Assembly: GCA_003132905.1 (NCBI GenBank)
Contig: PKZC01000296.1
Coordinates: 1-5,450 of the forward strand
Origin: Bryobacterales bacterium
Lineage (GTDB): Bacteria; Acidobacteriota; Terriglobia; Bryobacterales; Bryobacteraceae
DNA length: 5,450 nt
Reading direction: 5' to 3'
In this document: positions 1 to 5,413 of the stretch, one piece after another
Numbering within the stretch: the first letter of the stretch is position 1
How the letters are laid out: each line of letters starts with the position of its first letter
Notes under the pieces: generated by a model
Seen by the model: the letters and a program-made list of their open reading frames with translations, nothing else
What the model was told of the DNA's origin: nothing
The model's database searches: none
Position numbers and translations under genes: made by a program

Positions 1-2189
1 CCGGGGAGGAGCCGCTCACCAAGACGGGTGCAGCCATGGGCACCGAGGGCTACATGTCGCCGGAACAGGCCCTCGGAAAGCCTTTGGACGCGCGCACGGA
101 TCTGTTTTCCTTCGGCCTGGTGTTGTATGAGATGGCTTGCGGCCAGCGCGCGGCAGCCGGGGCTCCGCTGAGCTCGGAGGTTCCTGGGGAACTGCGTGGC
201 ATTATTTCGAAATGTCTGGAGAACGACCGCGAGCAGCGCTACCAGCGCGCCTCGGAAATTCGCGCCGACCTGGAGCGGTTGAGACCGGGGAGGCGCTTGG
301 GGCTCGCCCGGCACTACAAACTGGCCATCGCCGCTGCCGCGGCTGTGCTCATTCTGGCCGTTGGCGTAGTCGTCTTCTGGCATAAGCGCACGCCAGCGAA
401 ACCGCTCACGGACAAAGATGTGCTGGTACTCGCGGACTTCGCCAACACCACCGCCGATCCGGTTTTCGACGGTACCCTGCGCCAGGGGCTCGCCATCCAA
501 CTCGAGCAATCGCCCTTTCTGAAAATCATGGACGACGAGCAGGTACAACGAGACCTGCGGTTAATGAGCGTTGCTCCCGGGAGCCATATCACAAACCAGA
601 TCGCACATGACATCTGCGTGCGGGACGGAGCCGCGGCCACCATCGACGGCTCCATCCAGAGCCTGGGTAAGAACTACGTCATCACGCTGCAAGCCATTAC
701 TTGCGAAGCTGGCGCGACGCTCGCTCGGGAGCAGATCCAAGCCGAAGATAAAGAGCACGTGTTGAACGCACTGGGAACCGCCGCTACTGCCATGCGCGCC
801 AAGCTGGGAGAATCCCTCAGCTCGATCCAGAAATTGAATCGTCCGCTCGAACAAGCCACCACGCCTTCGCTGGAAGCTCTCCAGAGCTACACCGCGGGTT
901 ATTCCGAGATGGACCACGGCCAATTCTTAGCTGCTGTTCCGCTGTTTGAGCGCGCCACCGCGCTAGATCCGAATTTCGCAATGGCTTACTTTTTGCATGG
1001 CGTCGCCTTCAACAATGCCGGGGACATAGAGCGCAGCCGGGAATACACACAAAAAGCTTTCGGTTTGATCGACCGGGTTTCCGAGTATGAGCGGGACCTT
1101 ATTGCGGCTACCTACTACTCCTATGATGGCCAGTCTGACAAAGCGATTGACGCGAATCGGTTGGGTATCCAGAACTATCCCCGCTATTGGGGATTCCATA
1201 ACCTCTTGAGTGTCGAGTACATAGACCAGGGGCAATTCGAAGAGGGGCTCAAGGAGGGCCAGGAAGCGACTGGGCTACAGGCGAACACGGAACCTCCGTA
1301 TCGGCGCCAACTGGACGCCTACATATGCCTGGATCGGCTCGCCGAGGCGAAGCAATTAGCGGAGAAACTGCGGATACAGGGAATCGACGGAGCGAGGATC
1401 CACCAGCGCTTCCTCGAAATCGCTTACGTCGAGGGCGATCAGGCCGCAGCCGCGCGGGAGATTCAATGGTTCGCAGGCAAGCCGGTGGAGTACCTCAGCT
1501 TCGGTTTGCAGGCGGCCAATCGGAATGTCCTGGGCCAGCGTCGTGAGGCAAGCGCGTTGTACCAGCGAGCCGCGCAGACAGCGCTGCGCCAGGGGCTCCG
1601 GAACGCCGCCGCCGAATTCGAGGAGGCCGATGCGCGAGCCGACGCGCTGTCGGGTAATTGCCAGAACGTGCGGCGACTGGGGCGTCCTGCGCTGGCACTG
1701 GCCCTGTGCGGCGATGCGGCCCAGGCGGAGAAGCTCGCCGGGGAGACTTCGAAGCTGTTTCCAAACGGGACCCTCTGGAATGCAGTGCACTTACCTGAGA
1801 TTCGCGCCGCCCTCGCGCTCAAACACGATCAGCCAGCCAAAGCCGTGGAACTACTGGCATCCGCCTCGCCGTACGAGCGCGCTTACCCCGATGCGGCGTA
1901 CCTGAGGGGCTTGGCTTACCTGGGCCTGCATAAGGGCGCTGAGGCAGCGGCTGAGTTCGGAAAGATCCTGGATCATAAGGGCGCCAATTGGGGCAGTGCT
2001 TGGCAACACCCCTATTGGGGGCAATTCTATTCGCTTTCCTACCTGGGCCTGGCGCGCGCCTCCGCGCTCACGGGCGACAGGGCGAAGGCCGGAAGAGCTT
2101 ACCAGGACTTCCTCACCCTCTGGAAAGACGCCGACCCCGGCATCCCAATTCTCAAGCAGGCCAAGGCTGAATACGCCAAGCTGCAGTGA
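1..2189 (+). CDS. Membrane Ser/Thr protein kinase with extracytoplasmic TPR domain, C-terminal part (5' end outside window)
   Basis: The reading frame is open from the left edge (first full codon at 3-5), so the ATG at 36 is internal. Codons 3-35 read GEEPLTKTGAA, the end of a kinase activation loop. Numbering from that ATG, the kinase C-lobe shows MSPE (7-10, the APE motif), DLFSFG (22-27, subdomain IX) and the subdomain XI arginine in REQRYQRA (65-72). The ATP-binding lobe, HRD loop and DFG lie upstream, so activity cannot be judged. A membrane helix follows (about 95-115, Ala/Val/Leu-rich, flanked by RHYK and HKR). Residues 124-280 match the conserved block found after the helix in acidobacterial kinases, and about 279-717 is TPR-like, ending in DFLTLWKDADP..KQAKAEYAKLQ. 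The kinase would be cytoplasmic and the TPR part outside the membrane, suggesting an envelope sensor that phosphorylates cytoplasmic targets. Ligand and substrates are unknown. The stop is TGA at 2187-2189. Confidence 0.95.
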   Translation, partial: GEEPLTKTGAAMGTEGYMSPEQALGKPLDARTDLFSFGLVLYEMACGQRAAAGAPLSSEVPGELRGIISKCLENDREQRYQRASEIRADLERLRPGRRLGLARHYKLAIAAAAAVLILAVGVVVFWHKRTPAKPLTDKDVLVLADFANTTADPVFDGTLRQGLAIQLEQSPFLKIMDDEQVQRDLRLMSVAPGSHITNQIAHDICVRDGAAATIDGSIQSLGKNYVITLQAITCEAGATLAREQIQAEDKEHVLNALGTAATAMRAKLGESLSSIQKLNRPLEQATTPSLEALQSYTAGYSEMDHGQFLAAVPLFERATALDPNFAMAYFLHGVAFNNAGDIERSREYTQKAFGLIDRVSEYERDLIAATYYSYDGQSDKAIDANRLGIQNYPRYWGFHNLLSVEYIDQGQFEEGLKEGQEATGLQANTEPPYRRQLDAYICLDRLAEAKQLAEKLRIQGIDGARIHQRFLEIAYVEGDQAAAAREIQWFAGKPVEYLSFGLQAANRNVLGQRREASALYQRAAQTALRQGLRNAAAEFEEADARADALSGNCQNVRRLGRPALALALCGDAAQAEKLAGETSKLFPNGTLWNAVHLPEIRAALALKHDQPAKAVELLASASPYERAYPDAAYLRGLAYLGLHKGAEAAAEFGKILDHKGANWGSAWQHPYWGQFYSLSYLGLARASALTGDRAKAGRAYQDFLTLWKDADPGIPILKQAKAEYAKLQ

Positions 2190-2234
2190 ACAACGGATGA
2201 CGAGCTTTGCGCGAGTGTTTGGGGTGACGGTGGA

Positions 2235-2435
2235 TTGGGATCGAACAGCTATAAATGGCGAGCGATGCCCGAGTTGAGTGGCACTTGGACGTATAACGGC
2301 CTATGCTCTCCCGTGGAACGACCGATTCTCAATCCGCGCGACTTCCCGCTCATGTGGACAACTTCCGGATTCCGCAGGACTGATAGTAGAGCCGACCGTT
2401 TTCCATGCCGGCGGCCTTCACGGGTATCGAATTAG
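2235..2435 (+). pseudogene. Possible small gene or decayed fragment (LSGTWTY motif)
   Basis: An open frame of 66 codons starts at TTG 2235; the more natural start would be ATG 2265, giving 56 residues beginning MPELSGTWTYNG. The LSGTWTY opening resembles the N-terminus of small lipocalin-like or 'SGTWTYRSF' proteins that I recall from acidobacteria and other soil bacteria. The rest is rich in Arg, Ser and Pro and shows no fold pattern. There is no good Shine-Dalgarno sequence before 2265 (only GGCGAG). It could be a remnant of a longer gene or pure chance. The family link rests on seven residues and is weak. Confidence 0.2.
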
Positions 2436-2460
2436 CGCATGAGCATTCAATCAGCCCATG

Positions 2461-2468
2461 AAGGAGGT
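2461..2468 (+). promoter_or_regulatory. Perfect Shine-Dalgarno sequence without a well-placed start
   Basis: AAGGAGGT is fully complementary to the 16S rRNA 3' end, but no ATG, GTG or TTG lies 5-10 bases downstream. The nearest ATG is at 2487, 18 bases away, and opens a 51-codon basic reading frame (MTATAELNRRKRHGR...) that ends at 2642 inside the lipoprotein gene in another frame. The lipoprotein ATG (2524) is 55 bases away. The core can pair with downstream bases (AGGA 2462-2465 with TCCT 2472-2475). It may be chance, a leader-peptide site or a remnant. Confidence 0.3.
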
Positions 2469-2523
2469 CGGTCCTGAGCCCGGAACATGACCGCTACTGC
2501 GGAGCTCAACCGCCGGAAGAGGC

Positions 2524-3033
2524 ATGGCCGTTGCCGTTCGCGTATCGTTATATCGTATGGTGCGCTGCTCCAGCTACCTCGTCGGAATCGCCGCCCATGT
2601 CTCAGCAGTATTGACGCTATTCACCCTGGCGACCGGCTGTAACGATACGGGCGCGCAGAAAGCCTTGGCGGTGGCCGCCGCGACAGGCTTCCAGGCGCTA
2701 TACAACAGCGGCTCGTGCCAGCAACTCTACGACGATGCAAGCCACTACTTCCAATCACACGAGACGCGCCCTCGATGGTTACGAGATTGTGCTGAATTGC
2801 GAGGGCGTTTCGGTACCTGGAGCAAGTTCACACCCGCATTTAATAATAGTTGGCCAATCGGCCGAGTCGGGATTGTCTGGGTTCGAGGTGCGGCCCAATT
2901 TTCGAATGGTCCGGCGGAAGTTCGTCTGGACTGGGACCTCACGAGCGGCCGCGCTGTTCTGTTTAACATCTTGATCGAGGCTGGAGGTCAGCAAATTTCT
3001 GTGCCCGGTTTTACCGGTGAGATTAGGAATTGA
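2524..3033 (+). CDS. Small predicted lipoprotein, possibly DUF4019/DUF3887-like (NTF2-type fold)
   Basis: A 169-residue protein with a type II signal peptide: a basic start, a hydrophobic run (about 18-36) and the lipobox-like LATGC with Cys39 as the likely lipidated residue. Position -3 is Ala rather than the usual Leu, so the lipobox is slightly off consensus. The mature part begins with a helix (KALAVAAATGFQALYNSGSCQQLYDDAS), then a middle region, then a strand-rich end (GIVWVRGAAQF, EVRLDWDL, AVLFNILIEA). This order resembles small DUF4019/DUF3887 proteins with an NTF2-like fold; that is a pattern impression only. Cys65 and Cys89 could form a disulfide outside the cytoplasm. ATG 2524 has only a weak, close GGAAG (2515-2519); ATG 2557 (Met12) would give a more typical 27-residue signal but has no ribosome site. 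An in-frame stop at 2488-2490 rules out a longer start apart from a CTG. Function and exact start are unknown. Confidence 0.72.
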   Translation: MAVAVRVSLYRMVRCSSYLVGIAAHVSAVLTLFTLATGCNDTGAQKALAVAAATGFQALYNSGSCQQLYDDASHYFQSHETRPRWLRDCAELRGRFGTWSKFTPAFNNSWPIGRVGIVWVRGAAQFSNGPAEVRLDWDLTSGRAVLFNILIEAGGQQISVPGFTGEIRN

Positions 3034-3103
3034 TCGAATGCGGTGGGACCCCACTAAAGTACAGGGAGCATGGGGCTACCGGAGAGTGGCTCGCTAACCA
3101 CTT

Positions 3104-3118
3104 GGCCGTATCACGGCC
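3104..3118 (+). terminator. Hairpin downstream of the lipoprotein gene, weak terminator candidate
   Basis: GGCCGT-ATC-ACGGCC is a perfect 6-bp stem with a 3-base loop, right after a second hairpin at 3085-3102 (AGTGG, 8-base loop, CCACT). The pair lies 52-85 bases past the lipoprotein stop. No T-tract follows, so intrinsic termination is doubtful; it could instead protect the 3' end of the transcript. Confidence 0.25.
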
Positions 3119-3327
3119 TAGTCGCGGCGGGCGCACAATTGAGTCAGGCGAATTTATTCTGGTTGTGATAGCTGACGTGAATCGTGTCGTCGATCGTTAG
3201 AGTAGTGCCGCCCACCGAGCATGGCGGGATGACCGCCGCCAACCGTGACCCAACGGGGGCGCGACCCTGGATGTAGTCGCGCAAAGATAAATCCCGAAGG
3301 CCCACGCCATTCCGACTTCTACTGGAG

Positions 3328-3358
3328 CAAAGCCCTAACGCGACAAAGCCAACCGCGA
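3328..3358 (+). repeat. Imperfect tandem repeat CAAAGCC..AAC.GCGA
   Basis: Two adjacent units, CAAAGCCCTAACGCGA (3328-3343) and CAAAGCCAACCGCGA (3344-3358), are the same apart from small gaps. The second unit flows directly into the arm of a strong inverted repeat (CCAACCG-CGAT-CGGTTGG, 3349-3366), so repeat and hairpin are physically linked. Confidence 0.45.
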
Positions 3359-3366
3359 TCGGTTGG
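3349..3366. other. 7-bp stem hairpin or operator-like inverted repeat
   Basis: CCAACCG-CGAT-CGGTTGG has perfect 7-bp arms and a 4-base loop, and G-T and A-T pairs outside could lengthen the stem to nine. It lies 238 bases before the CBS start. It could be an RNA hairpin in a long leader or a dimeric protein-binding site. Confidence 0.4.
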
Positions 3367-3444
3367 TTCGCTGTCGCCGAATAACGCGTCTCGCTCCATC
3401 AACGGTGAACCAACGGGACAACCCGTAAGTGCGAATGATTCCGA

Positions 3445-3457
3445 GCACAAATTGTGC
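3445..3457. promoter_or_regulatory. Operator-like palindrome upstream of the CBS gene
   Basis: GCACAAATTGTGC is a 13-bp perfect palindrome about a central A, 146 bases before the CBS start. A second inverted repeat, ACGCAG-CA-CTGCGT, follows at 3466-3479. The AT-rich centre with GC ends is typical of sites for dimeric helix-turn-helix regulators. No regulator is encoded in the window, so the assignment is inferred from symmetry only. Confidence 0.35.
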
Positions 3458-3587
3458 GTGGAGGAACGCAGCACTGCGTGAAACTGCGCAGCATCCTACA
3501 GGGCGCCGCCGCGTTCCTTATCGATCTGTCTTGGGCGTTCATGTGCAGGAAGTAAGCTTGGAACCGTAGCCCTCTGGGTTCGGCTCC

Positions 3588-3595
3588 AGGGAGGT
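3588..3595 (+). promoter_or_regulatory. Ribosome binding site of the CBS-domain gene
   Basis: AGGGAGGT lies eight bases before ATG 3604 and fixes the start. It is nearly the same as the AGGGAGGA before the last gene at 5418. A loose promoter match, TTGGGC (3531-3536) with TAAGCT (3553-3558) at 16-bp spacing, lies upstream but is too weak to call. Confidence 0.8.
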
Positions 3596-3603
3596 CCTGA
3601 ATT

Positions 3604-4074
3604 ATGAAAGTCCAAGATGTAATGGTAAAAGACGTTAGATTCTGCAATCCAGATACGAATCTGGCGGTCGTTTCGCAAATCTTTTGGGAACAAGGATGTG
3701 GTGCGTTACCGGTCGTGGAAAATGGCCGCGCGATAGGCATGATCACAGACCGGGATGTTTCCATCGCGCTAGGCACTCGCAATGGTAAGGCTAGCGACAC
3801 CTTAGTTCGAGATGTTACACTCCCCAAGGTTTTCTTCTGTCTGCTACAGGATGACATTCACACCGCCCTCAATATCATGCGGGCGCAACAAGTGCGGCGA
3901 CTGCCCGTGGTGGATCACGAGGGCGCGCTCAGCGGCATTCTAAGCCTGGATGACCTGGTGCTGTTCGCCGGAGATAAGATCACGGACTCACTCACCTATG
4001 CCGACGTCGTGGACACCATGAAGTCGATCTATCACCACCCGGACCCAGCCAGGGCTCTAGCCGTGGCGCACTAA
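3604..4074 (+). CDS. Two-CBS-domain (Bateman module) protein
   Basis: The 156-residue protein is essentially one Bateman module: CBS1 at about 2-55 (VQDVMVKDVRFCNPD...GALPVVENGRAIGMITDRDV) and CBS2 at about 67-124 (VRDVTLPKVFF...VRRLPVVDHEGALSGILSLDDLV). Both carry the signature that binds the ribose and phosphate of adenine nucleotides: T48-D49-R50-D51 after GMI, and S114-L115-D116-D117 after GIL. Such stand-alone CBS pairs sense AMP, ATP or related ligands in the cytoplasm and often act as dimers; the partner is unknown here. Cys14, Cys32 and Cys79 are present. A 30-residue tail ending HHPDPARALAVAH has no known fold. ATG 3604 is set by a strong Shine-Dalgarno sequence. The first 30 codons use more A/T-ending codons than the kinase does. 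It converges with the UspA gene. Mycobacterial Hrp1 is a similar small CBS protein under hypoxia control; the likeness in role is inferred. Confidence 0.93.
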   Translation: MKVQDVMVKDVRFCNPDTNLAVVSQIFWEQGCGALPVVENGRAIGMITDRDVSIALGTRNGKASDTLVRDVTLPKVFFCLLQDDIHTALNIMRAQQVRRLPVVDHEGALSGILSLDDLVLFAGDKITDSLTYADVVDTMKSIYHHPDPARALAVAH

Positions 4075-4125
4075 GGTTTAGATCCACGTCTTGCGCAGCA
4101 ACCAGTAGCACCGTGAGCAGAAGAA

Positions 4126-4161
4126 CGGGCCGCTGCAAGCGGAAATTCTTAGCGCGGCCCG
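4126..4161. terminator. Bidirectional terminator candidate between CBS and usp genes
   Basis: CGGGCCGC (4126-4133) pairs perfectly with GCGGCCCG (4154-4161), and the 20-base loop can pair further (AAG 4137-4139 with CTT 4148-4150). It lies 52 bases after the CBS stop. Downstream on the plus strand is pyrimidine-rich sequence (CTCCCTTTCC); on the minus strand it is followed by TTCTTCTGCTC. It could therefore end both convergent transcripts, though neither side has a classic T-run. Confidence 0.6.
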
Positions 4162-4207
4162 GACTCCCTTTCCATCGCCTTCTTTTGGCTGCCTTCTCGC
4201 AGAGAGG

Positions 4208-4246
4208 CGGAGCGACGGCGGACACTGGTCCAGGGCTGCCGCTCCG
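4208..4246 (-). terminator. Long hairpin after the usp stop, terminator candidate
   Basis: CGGAGCG (4208-4214) pairs with CGCTCCG (4240-4246); inside it, CGGC (4216-4219) pairs with GCTG (4235-4238, one G-T pair), and GGAC (4220-4223) with GTCC (4228-4231) around an ACTG loop. It begins 15 bases past the usp stop when read on the minus strand. No T-run follows on that strand. A smaller stem (GCCTTCTC/GAGAGGC, 4191-4208, one bulge) adjoins it. Confidence 0.5.
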
Positions 4247-4261
4247 TGAAAGATCAAATCG

Positions 4262-5128
4262 TCACACGCTAATCACCGGACAAGGAGCTTCCCGTATAAC
4301 CTCGTATGCGCCGCTTCGAAGACGGCCAAATGGCTTTTGGATGACGCCCCGTCCGATGATGACAATGTCGGCGGAGTGGCCCACGGCTGCTAGACGGACG
4401 ACATTGCCAACTTTGCCGGCGTGCAGGCACGCTTCGAAATGTGTTCCGGCCTCCTCCTGCAGTTTGTCGATGCGCTGGTAAGCGTTGCTAAAGAGAAATT
4501 CACGCAGCGTGGGATTGTCTTCACATCCGTCAGCGCCGAGGACGGCGTGTACCAACCGTATATCCAGCTTTTGCTCTTTCGAAAACTCGGCAGCCCAACG
4601 AAGTGTCGGAAGATCGCGGGCATCGTCACCGAGCGCACATAGGGCATGTTTCCAACGAGCGGGAGAATGGGCCGCGATCTCGTCGCTATGTACGCCCGTC
4701 CACACCGGCACTGCGATGTCATGCAGAACTTTAGCAGTCACGGAGCCGAGCAGCATGCGTCGAAATCGGCCAACACCGCTAGTGGGCATCATGATCAAAT
4801 CGGCGGCGGTATCCCGAGCGTAGTCGACGATCATGGTGGCTGGGTCGCCTTCGGTTGACTCGGCCTTCACTTCCACGCCTCGAAACTCGCGAGCGACAAA
4901 GCGCGACAGTGCGATCCTGCCGTTCTCCCGCAGCCTGTCTGCGCCGATCAACGTCGCCCATGCGGCCGCCTCCGGTGGAGCGATCCCAACCGTCGCCGGC
5001 AGGTCGACCACATGCAGTACCGTCAGCTCAGAATCAAATCGCCTCACCATGGCTTGAACCGAAGGCACGGCTGCAGTGCACCGCTGGGAGAAGTCAACAG
5101 GAAACAGAATTTTCTTGAACGTAATCAT
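4262..5128 (-). CDS. Tandem universal stress protein (two UspA domains)
   Basis: The 288-residue protein has two UspA domains. Domain 1 (about 1-147) has the opening KKILFPVDFS with Asp12 as the usual adenine contact, LTVLHVVD, and the phosphate loop: PTSGVGRFRRMLLGSVT (115-131) matches G-x2-G-x9-G-S with Pro in place of the first Gly, as I recall in many Usp proteins. It probably binds ATP. Domain 2 (about 159-288) keeps the fold (HALCALGDD, IRLVHAV, ADIVIIGRG, APCPVISV), but its loop reads GRGVIQKPFGRLRSGAYEVI, with SG-A where GS is expected, so nucleotide binding is doubtful there. ATG at 5128 (minus strand) follows GAGGG at 5136-5140 with 7-base spacing, inside a GA-rich run. It is a cytoplasmic stress protein, convergent with the CBS gene and divergent from the gene at 5418. 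The partner or signal is unknown. Confidence 0.95.
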   Translation of the reverse strand: MITFKKILFPVDFSQRCTAAVPSVQAMVRRFDSELTVLHVVDLPATVGIAPPEAAAWATLIGADRLRENGRIALSRFVAREFRGVEVKAESTEGDPATMIVDYARDTAADLIMMPTSGVGRFRRMLLGSVTAKVLHDIAVPVWTGVHSDEIAAHSPARWKHALCALGDDARDLPTLRWAAEFSKEQKLDIRLVHAVLGADGCEDNPTLREFLFSNAYQRIDKLQEEAGTHFEACLHAGKVGNVVRLAAVGHSADIVIIGRGVIQKPFGRLRSGAYEVIREAPCPVISV

Positions 5129-5301
5129 GATTCATCCCTCTCTCTCTTCGTTTGCGGCTTTTTACATCCGGGCTGCGTGATTCCACACAGGACATTGGAA
5201 CAGGCCTCCGGTTGTGAGGCTGGATGGCGCGCCAAATATTGCCCGTACGGCGGCTCGGATTGAAACGCGGCTGTTTTGTGAGTCCCATAGGATCCGTCCC
5301 C

Positions 5302-5327
5302 TGTCTCACCAATGTGTTTCACCAATG
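5302..5327 (+). repeat. Tandem 13-bp repeat, possible operator
   Basis: TGTCTCACCAATG (5302-5314) is followed at once by TGTTTCACCAATG (5315-5327), 12 of 13 bases the same. It lies about 90 bases before the ATG at 5418 and about 38 before the candidate -35. Direct repeats of this spacing suit response-regulator-type binding; alternatively it is a simple duplication. Confidence 0.5.
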
Positions 5328-5405
5328 AATTTCTACTTATAGAGCATGCAAACTACTGGCCGTGTTGTGACGAGTGGAATTGGTTAGTAGCGTGCCCTTG
5401 CTTTC

Positions 5406-5413
5406 AGGGAGGA
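5406..5413 (+). promoter_or_regulatory. Ribosome binding site of the last gene
   Basis: AGGGAGGA ends four bases before ATG 5418, with the GGAGG core five bases away. It is strong and supports a real start even though only 11 codons are visible. Confidence 0.75.

Larger units (their letters stand above)
2190..2523. other. Intergenic stretch, largely unassigned
   Basis: There is no convincing gene in these 334 bases between the kinase stop and the lipoprotein start. No terminator with a T-tract follows the kinase. A TATAAC hexamer at 2292-2297 and a TATAAA at 2250-2255 look like -10 elements, but neither has a -35 partner at 16-18 bp. The two items worth noting, a possible gene remnant and a perfect Shine-Dalgarno sequence, are listed separately. 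The gap makes co-transcription of kinase and lipoprotein possible but not indicated. Confidence 0.6.
3241..3417 (+). repeat. Imperfect 17-bp direct repeat pair (3241-3257 and 3401-3417)
   Basis: AACCGTGACCCAACGGG at 3241-3257 and AACGGTGAACCAACGGG at 3401-3417 agree at 15 of 17 positions, 160 bases apart in the same orientation. The second copy runs into a small hairpin (ACGGG-ACAA-CCCGT, 3413-3426). They could be paired binding sites, traces of a local duplication, or chance. Confidence 0.35.
3034..3603. other. 570-bp non-coding stretch rich in short hairpins, upstream of the CBS gene
   Basis: No reading frame here looks like a protein; the longest plus-strand one (3245-3481, GTG start) has no ribosome site and no recognisable motif. 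Inverted repeats seen by eye: 3043-3054, 3085-3102 (AGTGG/CCACT), 3104-3118 (GGCCGT/ACGGCC), 3223-3237 (GGCGG/CCGCC), 3259-3282 (GCGCGAC/GTCGCGC), 3349-3366 (CCAACCG/CGGTTGG), 3413-3426 (ACGGG/CCCGT), 3445-3457 and 3466-3479 (ACGCAG/CTGCGT). None is followed by a clear T-run, although the first ones lie just after the lipoprotein stop and could end its transcript. The stretch could hold a small RNA, a long structured leader for the CBS gene, or simply regulatory DNA. Confidence 0.5.

Noticed and set aside
36..38. ATG at 36 as the start of the first gene
   Set aside because: The frame is open to the window edge and the upstream codons encode kinase activation-loop sequence, so it is an internal Met.
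2279..2296. Sigma-54 -24 element TGGCAC
   Set aside because: No GC at the -12 position with correct spacing.
3045..3069. DosR-like box (GGGACC...) near the lipoprotein stop
   Set aside because: The 20-bp palindrome of the mycobacterial box is not reproduced; only a GGGAC piece is present, and it lies more than 500 bases from the CBS start.
3259..3366. c-di-GMP (GEMM) riboswitch
   Set aside because: Short GCAAAG and CAAAGCC pieces are present, but the characteristic second stem and tetraloop receptor layout are not.
3361..3380. tRNA T-arm (GGTTCG) suggesting a tRNA gene
   Set aside because: No matching acceptor, D or anticodon arms around it.
3245..3481. 78-codon frame in the CBS upstream gap
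   Set aside because: GTG start, no ribosome site, low-complexity Arg/Ser/Pro composition and no family signal.
3399..3857. 152-codon minus-strand frame over the CBS gene
   Set aside because: It lies opposite a clear CBS-domain gene, has no recognisable motif and is a shadow.
4113..4481. 122-codon plus-strand frame after the CBS gene
   Set aside because: It runs through both hairpins and into the usp gene in antisense; no ribosome site or motif.
5225..5250. TGGCGCGCCA and CCGTACGG palindromes as operators
   Set aside because: Short GC-rich palindromes of this kind are common in such DNA, and nothing else supports a binding role.
5386..5402. Sigma-54 promoter (TAGCGTGCCCTTGCT) before the last gene
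   Set aside because: The -24 element lacks GG and the distance to the -12 GC is nine rather than ten bases.
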